A stretch of DNA of 64,000 nt from Echinicola jeungdonensis (GCF_030409905.1 NZ_JAUFQT010000001.1:124001-188000), one strand, 5' to 3'. Shown: positions 27,115-36,682, counted from the first letter of the stretch. Notes: a model not told the origin generated them from the letters alone. Program-made: numbers and translations.

Positions 27115-28443
27115 ATGATGAAAAAGGAAAAAACAACCCGATGGTTGGGGATGGTCATTTTGGCTTTTGTCATGGCCAGTTTTATTTTCCCCAAAACCGC
27201 CAAGGCGGACAGTAGAATTGGTGTCTCCTTTCAGGTATTTTATGATGAATTGGCACCTTATGGAGATTGGGTGAATGATCCAAGATATGGTTACATTTGG
27301 TTGCCTTATGTAGGGGCTGACTTTCATCCTTATGGTAGCCATGGACATTGGGCCATGACCCAGTATGGCAATACCTGGGTATCCCATTACGAATGGGGCT
27401 GGGCTCCTTTTCATTATGGCCGGTGGTTATATGATGATTATTATGGTTGGGCCTGGGTGCCGGGTTATGAATGGGGACCTGCCTGGGTCAATTGGAGAAC
27501 CGGAGGAGGTTTTTATGGCTGGGCTCCTTTAGGTCCTGGTGTATCAATACATGTGGGCATACATATACCAGCTTTTCATTGGGTATTTGTTCCGCACAGG
27601 AGGTTCACCAGCAGACATATATACAGGTATTATGCTCCCAGAACACGAATCAGGAATATTTACAGGCATACCACGATAATTAACAACACCTATATCCACA
27701 ATAAAAATGTATATATCAGTGGTCCTGACAGAAGACATATCCAGAGGTACGCCCGGAGTTCTGTGCCTGTTTACCGCATCCACGACAGTGGTAAACCTGG
27801 AAGGGCTTCCTTGAAAAGGAACACCTTGAACATTTACCGTCCGGATGTAAGGGCTTCTTCAAGAAGTGTAAATACAAGGCCTTCAAGGGTTACAAGTGCC
27901 CAAAAAGCTAGATCCAACAGATCTTCCTGGAGAACAGAATCACGAAACAACTCCCCAAGGATGGCAACACCTTCCAGAAGGCCCTCAGTTTCTGAAAGGA
28001 AAAATGTTTCCAGAGGTTCATCCTCAACATATTCAAGGGGAAAGTCCAACCAAATTGAAAGACGATCATCTGCCCAGCAAGGAGCTAGCAGAAACCCTGC
28101 TTACCGGGGATCTTCCAGAAACCAGTCTCCTAAAGTGGTAAAGCCCGAACCTTATAACAAAAGGGTTCAAAAATCTACCACTCCCAGCAGAAGAACCGAA
28201 AGGGTAAACCCCAGAGAAAGAAGCAAAAGTTCTTCTCCCCAGTATCAACAAAGATCCAGTCAAAGCAGAGGCGGAACCATTAAGAAATCTAGTTCCAGAG
28301 GAGAAAAATCATTCTCAAGCCGCTCCAGTGGTAGCAGAAGATCAAGCCCAAGTATTAGTAATTCTTCTTCCAAGAGAAACAAAAGTGTATCCGCCAGCTC
28401 TTCAAGAAGATCATCAGGAAACAGCAGAAGGGGGAATCGATAA
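27115..28443 (+). CDS. Secreted DUF6600-like protein with Ser/Arg-rich tail
   Basis: The 442-residue protein has a signal peptide (WLGMVILAFVMASFIFPKTAKA). The mature N-terminal half (about residues 32-155) is a Trp/Tyr/Gly-rich domain with repeated patterns: FYDELAPYGDWVNDPRYGYIW, WGWAPFHYGRWLYDDYYGWAW, and GGGFYGWAPLGPGVS, typical of the DUF6600 family of Bacteroidota. The C-terminal half (about residue 230 on) is low-complexity and extremely rich in Ser, Arg and Pro, giving a strongly basic chain. ATG codons at 27115 and 27118 are adjacent. It is probably envelope-associated; the function is unknown. It is transcribed alone and not operonic. Confidence 0.8.
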   Translation: MMKKEKTTRWLGMVILAFVMASFIFPKTAKADSRIGVSFQVFYDELAPYGDWVNDPRYGYIWLPYVGADFHPYGSHGHWAMTQYGNTWVSHYEWGWAPFHYGRWLYDDYYGWAWVPGYEWGPAWVNWRTGGGFYGWAPLGPGVSIHVGIHIPAFHWVFVPHRRFTSRHIYRYYAPRTRIRNIYRHTTIINNTYIHNKNVYISGPDRRHIQRYARSSVPVYRIHDSGKPGRASLKRNTLNIYRPDVRASSRSVNTRPSRVTSAQKARSNRSSWRTESRNNSPRMATPSRRPSVSERKNVSRGSSSTYSRGKSNQIERRSSAQQGASRNPAYRGSSRNQSPKVVKPEPYNKRVQKSTTPSRRTERVNPRERSKSSSPQYQQRSSQSRGGTIKKSSSRGEKSFSSRSSGSRRSSPSISNSSSKRNKSVSASSSRRSSGNSRRGNR

Positions 28444-28669
28444 GAAATTAAAATATTGAATGATAAATAGGGAACTATCTACAGGGGTAGCAGCAGAGCC
28501 CATTAGGGCCCGGAAAATTAGGATTACTTGCACCTTCAATTCTTATCAGCAGGTAGATCAAAAAAATGTGGAATTTAAATTGAGTTAATTCAAAAAATCA
28601 TCATTTTAAATTAAATACGCCTAAGTATTCCATTTTTTAACCATTAACAAACCTCTCGTTCAAAAATTA

Positions 28670-29656
28670 CTATATCACTTTAAGAGGAGATTTTGAAAAC
28701 ATTTCCGTGATAGACTTCATGTTTTTACTTTCCATTTGGAATTTTTCACGGAGCGTATCAAAGTGCTGTAAAATCTCTTCCAACAATAGAAGGTTTTGTT
28801 CGGGGTAGTTACCAAAATTATGAGGGTGCCACCATAGGTGATAAACTTTCTTTTGGGAAGCAGCCTCAGATAATTCGGATTTTATTCGGTCTACTCGCCT
28901 TCTGTTAAACAAGGAATTCTTTTTATAGGGTCTTAAAAGCCGGGAAGCTGGAATATTTATTGGATACCCCACTCTCCTATCCAAGGTTTCCATGGAGTAA
29001 TGTGTCTTTCCCCCCATAGGAATAACGGTATCCCCTGTTCTAAAAATCTTTTTTATCAGTTTTTCATCCTCAGTATGTTTCCAGAACCAATCTTTTGGAT
29101 TACTTCTAATCGCATGAAAACCTTCCTCAAAGCAAATGGCCTGATAATCATCATTATACTGATTTCGGGGAAAAACCAGGGATTCCAGGTTTAAACCAAA
29201 TTTATCATAAGCAATTTTCCGGGCAGCTCGCAGGTCTTCACGAAACTGGCTAAAGGTCTGCCAAGGCTCCATGGTATAATAATGGGAAAAGGTATGGCTG
29301 GCCACTTCCTGTTTAGGGGTTTGGATAATGCTTTCAATTAATTCCGGTGCAAATAAGGACCTGCCATCAGTTTTCCCTTGTTGGCTCACCCAATGATAAG
29401 GTGAAAGGTCAGGATTTCGATAATAGGGTTTATTATCGGGTAGGTAAGCTTTCCATTCCTCCCAATTTTCTGCAAAAAGCATCCCCACTGTAGCCCAAGA
29501 AACTTCAATTTCATATTTTTCAAAAAGTTGCAACAAACGGGGAATAATTACCCTGGCATTACGGTAATAATATTGCATTTTTTGCAACTGAACTTTATCC
29601 AGCCTTCCCCAGTGCAGCTCAAAATCTAAAGAAATTGTAAAAATAGCTTTTTCCAT
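28670..29656 (-). CDS. Polysaccharide deacetylase family protein
   Basis: The 328-residue protein starts MEKAIFTISLDFELHWGRLD, the NodB-like first motif with catalytic Asp and Glu, and has SHTFSHYY (metal-binding His-x3-His) near residue 118-125, then FPRNQYNDDY and VYHLWWHPHNFG near the C-terminus. These match the NodB homology domain (CE4) that removes N- or O-acetyl groups from sugars. No signal peptide is visible, so the enzyme is probably cytosolic or acts on lipid- or nucleotide-linked sugars. It stands alone next to the repeat region; an association with the polysaccharide locus to the right (from 37.5 kb) is possible but separated by mobile DNA. Confidence 0.85.
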   Translation of the reverse strand: MEKAIFTISLDFELHWGRLDKVQLQKMQYYYRNARVIIPRLLQLFEKYEIEVSWATVGMLFAENWEEWKAYLPDNKPYYRNPDLSPYHWVSQQGKTDGRSLFAPELIESIIQTPKQEVASHTFSHYYTMEPWQTFSQFREDLRAARKIAYDKFGLNLESLVFPRNQYNDDYQAICFEEGFHAIRSNPKDWFWKHTEDEKLIKKIFRTGDTVIPMGGKTHYSMETLDRRVGYPINIPASRLLRPYKKNSLFNRRRVDRIKSELSEAASQKKVYHLWWHPHNFGNYPEQNLLLLEEILQHFDTLREKFQMESKNMKSITEMFSKSPLKVI

Positions 29657-29954
29657 GCTGCTACAATTAAATTAACTATAGGAGTTTAAAATAAATGCAA
29701 GATTTAGGCCATCCATTTTCTCGCAAATCAATACTTAAATACAAATTAAGCCATTTGAAATACAAAAACTATTGTTTTTCAAAATAAAAACAAAATTTTA
29801 CCCCAAACAATAAATTAAGGGCTAGCCCTATCCTTATAACATTAGTCAACAGGGATATTTTCATTTAAGTTCCCCCATAAAAATACAGCAGGCCATCTTT
29901 AAGGATAAAATAAGAATTCCTTTTTATCCCCCTTTTATGTCTAAAACCTCAGTA

Positions 29955-30674
29955 TTATTCAACCCCTAACAGGGTTGACTGAATTTCAATCCTTATATCC
30001 CCGGGTTTCACCCAGGGTTATTTTTATTGAAGCCTTAACAGGCTTCACAGTTAGGGATCCTTGACCTTCAATTTGGTATTTCAATTCTCAAAAAAGAGTG
30101 TGCAGGTTACCAATAAATAAACTACCATAGTATCCCCGGAATAATAATTGAAGCTTTAACTGGCCTCCCAGCCAGGGATCCTTGACCTTCATTTTGACAT
30201 TTCAATTCTCAAAAATAGGCAAGCAGATCACTAATATCATTGACTGCCCGAGAATCTACCGGTATAATTATTGAAACCTTAACTGGCTTCACAACCAAAG
30301 GATCCTAGACCTTCATTTTGACATTTCAAATCTCAAAAATAGACAAGCAGATTACCAATATCATAAACCACCAAAGTAATTCCCAGTATAATTATTAAAA
30401 CCTTAACAGTCCTCACAGCCACGGATCCTTAACCATCATTTTGACATTTCAATTCTCAAAAATAGGCAAGCAGATCACTAATATCATTGACTGCCCGAGT
30501 ATCGACCGGTATAATTATTGAAGCTTTAACTGGCCTCCCAACCAGGGATCCTTGCCAATCAATTTGGTATTTCAAATCTCCAAAAAAGGAAAGCAGATTA
30601 CCAATATCATAGACTGCCCGAGAATCTACCGGCATTATAATTGAAGTTTAAACTGGCCTCCCAGCCAGGGATCC
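29955..30674 (+). repeat. Tandem array A of ~123-bp units, flanking RAYT gene
   Basis: GGATCC marks recur at 30055, 30176, 30300, 30423, 30546 and 30669, that is 121-124 bp apart. Each unit carries a TTATTGAAGCC...GGCTTC-type hairpin (loop TTAACA) followed by an AGCCAGGGATCC edge. The array starts with CAACCC...GGGTTG and CCCCGGG...CCCAGGG palindromes. Positions 29955-30632 (678 bp) match 36723-37402 with about eight substitutions and one 2-bp indel. Confidence 0.9.
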
Positions 30675-30819
30675 CTGAAAATCAATCCTAAATATTCAAA
30701 CCTTATTAGGGGAATCTCTTGTTTGAAATATTTATTGAATTAGTTATCAATTTCTAATTCAGGATTTGGGCAAAAATTCTGTTGTGAAATTCATGCCTAT
30801 TTCTTGGCAAATGCCATTA

Positions 30820-30906
30820 CAAGCCTGAAGGGCTTGAATAATATTAACCCCGGGAGCATCCCGGGGTTAAGGAAATCCTCCTTTCCCCAACTCCGGAGGA
30901 GTTGAA
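30820..30906 (-). repeat. REP-like triple palindrome upstream of RAYT gene
   Basis: CAAGCCTGAAGGGCTTG, AACCCCGGG...CCCGGGGTT and CAACTCC...GGAGTTG in sequence, the inverted orientation of the palindromes that open arrays A and B. It is 77 bp from the start of the RAYT gene. Confidence 0.85.
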
Positions 30907-30982
30907 TCTAAAAGTTTGGTTTTAACAAGAATTCATTTTAATTTATTATTATTCTTTTCCTTTATAAAGATTTTTTCAAGAT

Positions 30983-31459
30983 ATGAACAGCTACAGGCAA
31001 ATTTATTATCACCTAGTTTTCGGAACAAAAAATAGAGAAAATTCCATCCCAGAAGAACATTGCACTTTATTATATAAATATATTTGGGGAATCATTAAGA
31101 AAAAAGGATGCAACTTATATAGAATCAATGGGATGCAAGAGCATATCCATATATTCACAGACCTTCATCCTTCAATCTGCCTGGCAGACTTTATTAAAGA
31201 TATTAAAGTTTCAAGTAGCTTTTGGTTGAAAAATCACGATAATTTTCCCAAGTGGAATGGATGGGCTAATGGATCGGGGTCTTTTACTTGTTCCCATAAA
31301 GAAAAAGATAGTGTCATAAGCTATATCAAGGGCCAAAAAGAACACCATAAAAAAGTATCATTTATAGAGGAATATGAAGGGCTTCTTAATGAATATGGTA
31401 TTCCTTGGATATTCCGGATGATATTGACCCCTGTTCCGGGCATATTGACCCCTCTTTAG
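30983..31459 (+). pseudogene. RAYT/IS200-type Y1 transposase, 3' end displaced by IS21 insertion
   Basis: The intact part encodes a small single-strand transposase: MNSYRQIYYHLVFGTKNRE, the HUH motif NGMQEHIHIFTDLHPS, and the catalytic Tyr in KDSVISYIKGQKEHHK. These proteins (REP-associated tyrosine transposases) nick REP palindromes and are domesticated IS200/IS605 relatives. The coding sequence up to EYGIP is original; from 31407 on, the frame reads into the IS21 end and adds an unrelated tail. On the far side of the IS, 36690-36715 continues with ACC AAA AAG..., giving EYGIPYQKEYLLK then a stop, which would be a normal 149-residue RAYT. The copy is thus recently interrupted. Confidence 0.9.
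31400..31406 (+). repeat. Target-site duplication, left copy (outer IS21)
   Basis: ATTCCTT directly before the outer IS; repeated at 36683-36689. Confidence 0.85.
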
Positions 31460-31496
31460 GAGAGGTTTGGTTTAATAATCAGATGGCCTGACAATT

Positions 31497-32217
31497 TTAC
31501 ATTTTTTTTCTGAGACTTTCCCCTTTCAGCTCGATTCTGTAGGAGACGTGTACCAACCGGTCAAGAATGGCATCTGCGATGGTCGGCTCACCTATGACAT
31601 CGTACCAGCTTGAGACAGGGAGCTGACTTGCAATAATAGTGGATTTTTTACCGTGCCTGTCTTCGATAAGCTCCATAAGATCGATCTGTTGCTGTTTATC
31701 CAGGTTTGTCAGGCCGAAGTCATCGAGGATGAAGGTCCGTTTTTGCCAGTTTATCAAAGAACCTGATGGCAGTGCCGTCCAGTCTGACCATCTTGATTTT
31801 GATCATGAGCTTTTGGGTGTTGAAGTAAGCGACCTTTTTCCCATGCACACAGGCCTGGTGGCCAAGGGCCGAGGCCAGGTAACTTTTTCCACAGCCGGTA
31901 GCCCCCGTGACAAGTACAGCATCCCCATTGGTTATATATTCCCCGGTTGCCAGGGTTGCCAGGAGCATATCATCCAGGCCCCTGGTTTTGTCCAGGGAGA
32001 GTTCTTCCAGTGAAGCTTTGTAACGGAACCCTGCGTTGGATTCCAGTCTTTTAAACCTCCTGTTGTCTCTTTCCTGTTCTTCTGCCTGTAACATAAGCTC
32101 AAGTCCTTCGGCAAGGGAGAGGCTTTGGTTTTTACGGGTCTCCTGTAGCGTTGTCCATGTTTGGTGCATGCCGTGGAGCCTGAGTTTGATAAGTTGTGTT
32201 TCGATCGGATTGGGCAT
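31497..32217 (-). pseudogene. istB: IstB-like ATP-binding protein of outer IS21, frameshifted
   Basis: IstB is the AAA+ ATPase helper of IS21 transposition. The first frame (32217-31720) has VLVTGATGCGKSYLASALGHQAC (Walker A) and [14 protein letters not shown] then stop. The second (ending 31497) has [30 protein letters not shown] (Walker B) and the sensor region [30 protein letters not shown]. The two frames should join at LAKTD(L/F)ILDDFGL near 31725-31735; the 721-nt length is one over a multiple of three, so two bases are missing (or one extra). Compared with the nested istB (245 residues) it is otherwise complete. This inactivates the outer element. Confidence 0.88.
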
Positions 32218-32235
32218 AGTTGTTTAAAGTTTAAG

Positions 32236-33428
32236 TTATTGATATTGGTCATAATATGTTTTTCCCCTGACATTCCCGTGTTCAGGAAGTTCCCTGGCAG
32301 ACGGCTCCGCTGTAGCTTCTGTCATATTGTTTTCCAGCATGTTCTTGATAAAGGTATAGGAGTATACTTTGTACTCCATGGCTGTATTGCAGGCTTTCTC
32401 CAGTCGCTCCTTATCCACCTTCCTGCCCAGGGCGAGCAGCCCGTCACAGGTCCTGTAAAGCTGTTCGGGGATCTTGCCCTGTTTAAACAGCAGGGAGATG
32501 TACCTGGACAAGACCTTTGAGTGTTGGGCGGCTTTGCTGCGGTAATATTCAGGACTTCTGTCCCTATAATGCTGGTGCTGGGAACACAGGTGTTCTTTGA
32601 GCGTGGAATAACTCCCTTGATTGAAGCCTCTGCTGTGTATGGCCACCCGTTCCCCTTTATGGAACACATAGAGCATACTCCGTGTATAGATCACCTTTAC
32701 CCTTTGGCCTATCAGTGTATAGGGGACACTGAAATAGTGGTTGTCCCGGGCCAGATAGATGTGGTTGTTTTTGGCAACGGTCAGCCGGGCATAGTGTCTC
32801 AGCTCGAAGCGTTCCCCGGGGAGTTTCCCCAACAGGCCCTTCTCATCGGCGAGAAACTTCTCTTCCCTGCAGTAGGGCTTTTGCTGCATCCGGGTCTGGT
32901 TATGGGCTTTTACCTTTTGGCCAATGGCCCTGTTTAAACTGTGTATATCGAAGAACTGCATATTCCTGAGCCTGGCATATACCCGGGAGTAAAGGACCTT
33001 TACCTGGTTCTCTACCAATGCCTTGTCCTGCGGCTTCCTCGCCCTGGCAGGCACTACAGCCGTGCCGTAGTGGTTGGCAAAATCCTCAAGGGCCTGGTTG
33101 ATACTTGGCTCATACTTGTCGGCTTTGTTCACTGCGGCTTTCAGGTTATCGGGGACCAACAGCTGTGGCACACCCCCCAACTGCTCCATACAACGGCTTA
33201 GGGCATATAGGAAGTCCGGGATGGTCTGGGAGGCCACGGCCATGGCAAAGGCATAATCCGAATAGGGAAGGCAGGCCACAAACAGCTGGCACCGGACCTC
33301 TTCTCCGGTTTCCCTGTCTATGTAGGCGATGGGCTTGCCTGCAAAGTCTATATACAGCTTCTCTGCAGGCTTATGCTCAAGTACCATGGATGGCTTTGCC
33401 CGGGCAAGATCCTGTTGGTTGAGGTGGT
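32236..33428 (-). pseudogene. istA: IstA transposase of outer IS21, C-terminal part (split)
   Basis: This encodes the catalytic part of IstA: EKLYIDFAGKPIAYID (first Asp of DDE), LLVPDNLKAAVNKA (second Asp) and KPQDKALVENQVK (Glu), and ends NVRGKTYYDQYQ. The visible open frame extends to 33483, but residues before CHHLNQQDLAR are read from the nested element's end. The N-terminal part lies at 36062-36446. Deleting 33434-36066 joins SQFC-HHLNQQDLAR in frame, giving about 525 residues (1578 bp), the normal length. The gene is cut by the nested IS. Confidence 0.9.
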
Positions 33429-33433
33429 GGCAA
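33429..33433 (+). repeat. Target-site duplication, left copy (nested IS21)
   Basis: GGCAA immediately before TGTCTA; repeated at 36062-36066 after TAGACA. Confidence 0.8.
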
Positions 33434-33535
33434 TGTCTATTCCGGCGATGCTGGGCCAGTGTTTCCGGCGTATACTGGGCCACGGATTCCGGGAATCATT
33501 GGGCCACTTTCCAAGTGCAATAATAGGGTTAAAAT

Positions 33536-34273
33536 TTAATTGTCCAACTTCTTTTTGCTTCTCATGGATTCTCCTTCCAGTTCTATCCTATGTGAGGAGT
33601 ATACGAGCCTGTCGAGCACGGCATCTGCAATGCTGTCATCACCAATGGTTCCATGCCATTGGCTGACCGGTATCTGTGATGCAATGATCGTTGAACTTTT
33701 CTCATAGCGGTCTTCCATGATGTCCATAAGGGCAATCCTGGCCTGCCCATCCATCGGGGCCAGACCAAAGTCGTCCAAGATGAGCACATTGGTTTTTTCG
33801 AGCTTTTTGAGCAGTTTATGGTAGGTACCTTCCAGCTTGGCCAATCTTACCGCATCAAAAAACCTGGCCGTATTGTAATAAAGCGTCCTGAACCTGTGCT
33901 GGCAGGCCCTGACCCCAAGACACTGGGCCAGGTAACTTTTCCCGGATCCGGTGGCCCCGGTAAGGATGATGTTCGTCCGGTTTTTGATGAAGGCCAGTCC
34001 GAGCAATCTCTCAAACAGCCCCCTGTCCAGGTTACGGGAGTTATGGTAATCAATGTCAGTTGCCGCAGCGGCCTGTTTAAACCCTGCCTGACGTATGAGG
34101 TTGTCTATGCTTTTGTTCTGCCTGTACTCCCATTCGCTGTCCACTAGAAAGGCCAACAGTTCGTCGGCCGACATGTCCTGATAGAGATGTTCTGTCAGAT
34201 TCTTGTGGTAAAGTTCCGCCATGGTACCCATGCGCATCTGTTTCATTTTTTCAATGGTGTTGTGTTCGTTCAT
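33536..34273 (-). CDS. istB: IstB-like ATP-binding protein (nested IS21)
   Basis: The 245-residue AAA+ helper ATPase of IS21. It has IILTGATGSGKSYLAQCLG (Walker A) near residues 100-120, VLILDDFGLAPMDGQARIAL (Walker B) and IIASQIPVSQWHGTIGDDSIADAVLDRLVYSSHRIELEGES (sensor and C-terminal signature). It works with IstA to choose and remodel target DNA. It lies 50 bp downstream of istA on the same strand, the normal IS21 order, and the reading frame is whole. Confidence 0.95.
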   Translation of the reverse strand: MNEHNTIEKMKQMRMGTMAELYHKNLTEHLYQDMSADELLAFLVDSEWEYRQNKSIDNLIRQAGFKQAAAATDIDYHNSRNLDRGLFERLLGLAFIKNRTNIILTGATGSGKSYLAQCLGVRACQHRFRTLYYNTARFFDAVRLAKLEGTYHKLLKKLEKTNVLILDDFGLAPMDGQARIALMDIMEDRYEKSSTIIASQIPVSQWHGTIGDDSIADAVLDRLVYSSHRIELEGESMRSKKKLDN

Positions 34274-34323
34274 AATTCATTTGGTTGGGATATTATAATT
34301 CGTTTCATCAAGAGGGCGGCCTG

Positions 34324-35862
34324 TCAGCTGTAGGAGCCCCTGATGTTCTTGTGACCCGGGGTTAAATGATCCTTGGCAGGAGGCAGTTCCTCGAGGTCCA
34401 TTTTGTTTTTAAGTATCCTTTCAAGGGTATGGTAGGAGGCTTTTTCGAAGCCCAGTGCCCGTTTACAGGCCCTTTCCAGACGCTCCTGTCCATAGCTTTT
34501 CAAGAAGGAAAGAATCCCCTGTGCCTGTTTGTAGCCGATTTCGGGATAGGTGTACTGGCCGATCAACGTTCCGATATACTCCTGGGTGTTCGGACCAACT
34601 TTTTGTGCCCTCCGGTCAAAGTATTCCGGGCTCCAGTCATTGTAGTATTGGTGGTTGCTGGGCATATGTTCCCCGATGGTGATGTACTGGCCTTGCCGGG
34701 AAGCCCTTTTGTGGGATGCGATCCGCTCCTGACGGTAAAATATCTCCACGGTGTTCCGGTTGTACTGTAACTCCACGCTCTTGCCCATATAGCGATAGGG
34801 ACAGCTATAATAGTTTTTGTCCTCTCCCAGGTAAACATGGGAGGATTTCTGGACGGTGGCCTTTTTATAATAACGGATGCTGTAGATGCTTTTGGGAAGG
34901 GGCTGCAGGAACTCCTTTTCGATGTCCAAAAACTGGCTTCGCCTGCTGCCCTGTCCATGGCTGAGCAGGTAGTCATTGTACTCCTCCAGTTTTTCTGCAA
35001 TGGCCGCATTGAGCTCCTCCAGGCTGAAGAAGGTATGGTTGCCCAAGGGGTAATAGATCCGTTGGTAGACCAGGGTGACCGAACGCTCCACGAGTGATTT
35101 GTCCTGCGGGCTATAGGGCCGGGCAGGATCAAGGGCGCAGCCGTAATGGAGGCCAAAATCCGAAAAGGTCTTGTTGAGGACCGGGGCATATTTTGAGGCC
35201 TTGTCCACTGCTGATTTGAGATTGTCAGGGACGACGGCATAGGGTACCCCGCCCATCCAGCCCAGACAATAGACCAGACAGCTGATAAAATCCTCCCGTT
35301 TTTGGCTGGGCACCGCCCTTATGTAAGTGTACTGGCTGCAGGGCAGGACACCAACAAAAACCTCTACGGCTATCTGCTCCCCAGTCCGGCGGTCAACGTA
35401 GTGCAGCTTCTTTCCGCAAAAGTCCACGAAAAGCTTTTCCCCGGCACGGTGGGACAGCTTGCCACTGGCGTTGTTGCGCTTCTTCCATTGCCGGTAGTGC
35501 CAGGTGAACTGGCTGTATTTATAGCCTTCCGGATTTTGGGAGATATATTCCTTCCACAGTACCTGCAGGGTACAGCCGGGCTTTTTCATCTCCCCGTCGA
35601 TGTGGGGAAAACACCCCGAGAGATGCTCATAACGTTCCTTTTCGGTCTGCCCTGTCTCGGTGAAAAGTTCCTGTAGATCTTTGCCGTCAAGGGAGAGCAG
35701 TTCCCCGTACCCAAGGGAAAGATCCCTGAAACGCCTGACATAACTGTCAACGGTCTTTCGGTTGACGCCCAATAGGTCTGCCACTTTTCGGTTGCTAAGC
35801 CCCTTCTGCTTGAAGGTGATCAAACTTCTTAAATCCATGATGTCTATTCTTTGTCCTGCCAT
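34324..35862 (-). CDS. istA: IstA transposase (nested IS21)
   Basis: The 512-residue transposase has an N-terminal helix-turn-helix (LRSLITFKQKGLSNRKVADLL, residues about 11-31) and a DDE catalytic core: LFVDFCGKKLHYVDR (first Asp), YAVVPDNLKSAVDKA (second Asp) and SPQDKSLVERSVT (Glu). It ends with the IstA C-terminal signature region GHKNIRGSYS. It cuts and joins the IS ends with IstB. It begins 199 bp inside the right end of the element, the usual place. No frameshift is seen. Confidence 0.95.
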   Translation of the reverse strand: MAGQRIDIMDLRSLITFKQKGLSNRKVADLLGVNRKTVDSYVRRFRDLSLGYGELLSLDGKDLQELFTETGQTEKERYEHLSGCFPHIDGEMKKPGCTLQVLWKEYISQNPEGYKYSQFTWHYRQWKKRNNASGKLSHRAGEKLFVDFCGKKLHYVDRRTGEQIAVEVFVGVLPCSQYTYIRAVPSQKREDFISCLVYCLGWMGGVPYAVVPDNLKSAVDKASKYAPVLNKTFSDFGLHYGCALDPARPYSPQDKSLVERSVTLVYQRIYYPLGNHTFFSLEELNAAIAEKLEEYNDYLLSHGQGSRRSQFLDIEKEFLQPLPKSIYSIRYYKKATVQKSSHVYLGEDKNYYSCPYRYMGKSVELQYNRNTVEIFYRQERIASHKRASRQGQYITIGEHMPSNHQYYNDWSPEYFDRRAQKVGPNTQEYIGTLIGQYTYPEIGYKQAQGILSFLKSYGQERLERACKRALGFEKASYHTLERILKNKMDLEELPPAKDHLTPGHKNIRGSYS

Positions 35863-36061
35863 GTAGTTGCTGTTATTCGACTACAAGGCTAATAACTTAT
35901 CATGGAAAGTGGCCCAATGACCTCCGGTACCAAACAGCTCGGGAATCCTAAAATGGCCCAGTGACCTCCGGAAAACCGACTCTATTTTTGGCCCAGTGAT
36001 TCCCGGAATGGCTGGCCCGCTATCACCGTAAACCGTGGCCCAGTGACCTCCGTTTTAGACA

Positions 36062-36066
36062 GGCAA
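36062..36066 (+). repeat. Target-site duplication, right copy (nested IS21)
   Basis: GGCAA directly after TAGACA; matches 33429-33433. Confidence 0.8.
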
Positions 36067-36446
36067 AACTGGCTACGGCCGTATCCATCGGGATAGGACT
36101 GCCTGTACTCTTCCCATAAAAGAGTTTTGGTCACCCCTTTGCGCTGGAGCTCTTTTTGATAATAAGCAAGGTTGGAGATAAAGTGTTCGTACCGGGGATC
36201 TTTGTAAGAAGGGTCCCCTGAAAGGAACTGTTTCTCAATCTCAGGTACCTCCATGGACAGGAGCTTCTCCGTCGTAAGCCCTGTTTTCTTATTGTTTTCC
36301 AACAGCTTGTCCAGCTTAAAAAGATAGCTCTTGACTGTGTTTTTGCTCATCTCCAGCATGCGGGCTATGGTTTTGATGCCCTTGCCCTGCTGCCGTAAAA
36401 TAATCATCTGCTTGATCTGACTCATCGGTTTTGGTTTACCTGCCAT
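36062..36446 (-). pseudogene. istA: IstA of outer IS21, N-terminal part
   Basis: The N-terminal piece starts at ATG 36446 (MAGKPKPMSQIKQMIILRQQ), carries the helix-turn-helix KTIARMLEMSKNTVKSYLFK and reads to YPDGYGRSQFC, where the nested element interrupts. The open frame continues into the nested element's end for a short foreign tail (LSKTEVTGP). Joined to 32236-33428 it makes a full IstA. Confidence 0.9.
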
Positions 36447-36682
36447 CGGATTATACTTAGCGGTTTCGAAAATGTCCGCTAAAAAACCAAAACCATTCCA
36501 TAGAGGGGTCAACTTGCTCCGGAATTTAAGCCTCAAAGGGGTCAGCTTGCTCCGGATTTAGCTCAATTTTTTCTTCAGGGGGTCAACATCCGCCGGAATG
36601 ACAGGCGATTCTGGCCCTTAAAGCCACTTTGGTACCTGAATAATTGCCTAATTCGGAGGGGTCAGTTTACTCCGGATTATCC

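Larger units (their letters stand above)
33434..36061 (-). mobile_element. Nested IS21-family element
   Basis: 2628 bp. The ends are TGTCTATTCCGG (left) and, read inward from the right, TGTCTAAAACGGAGG. Repeated GGCCCAGTGA-(CC/TT)-TCCGG-type motifs occur inside both ends (33450-33520 and 35900-36050), the multiple terminal repeats of IS21. It carries an intact istA (34324-35862) and istB (33536-34273). It is inserted in istA of the outer element with a 5-bp duplication (GGCAA). Both genes look functional, so the element may still be mobile. Confidence 0.92.
31407..36682 (-). mobile_element. Outer IS21-family element (with nested IS21)
   Basis: 5276 bp including the nested element; about 2643 bp without it and its duplicated 5 bp. 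The left end begins GGATATTCCGGATGATATTGACCCC; the right end, read inward on the minus strand, begins GGATAATCCGGAGTAAACTGACCCC. Further TCCGG-N6-7-TGACCCC-type repeats follow at both ends (near 31433-31450 and 36505-36600), as IS21 elements have multiple terminal repeats. It carries istA (split by the nested element) and istB (frameshifted) on the minus strand. It lies in the RAYT gene with a 7-bp duplication. Confidence 0.92.

Noticed and set aside
29955..30674. Possible CRISPR array
   Set aside because: Units are ~123 bp and differ throughout with no short identical repeat or spacer pattern, and no cas genes are present.
31407..31459. C-terminal tail of the RAYT frame (…WIFRMILTPVPGILTPL)
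   Set aside because: It is read from the IS21 end and not the original protein; the true end is at 36690-36715.
31407..36682. Composite transposon with cargo between two IS
   Set aside because: The two elements are nested, each with its own duplication, and no cargo gene is between them.
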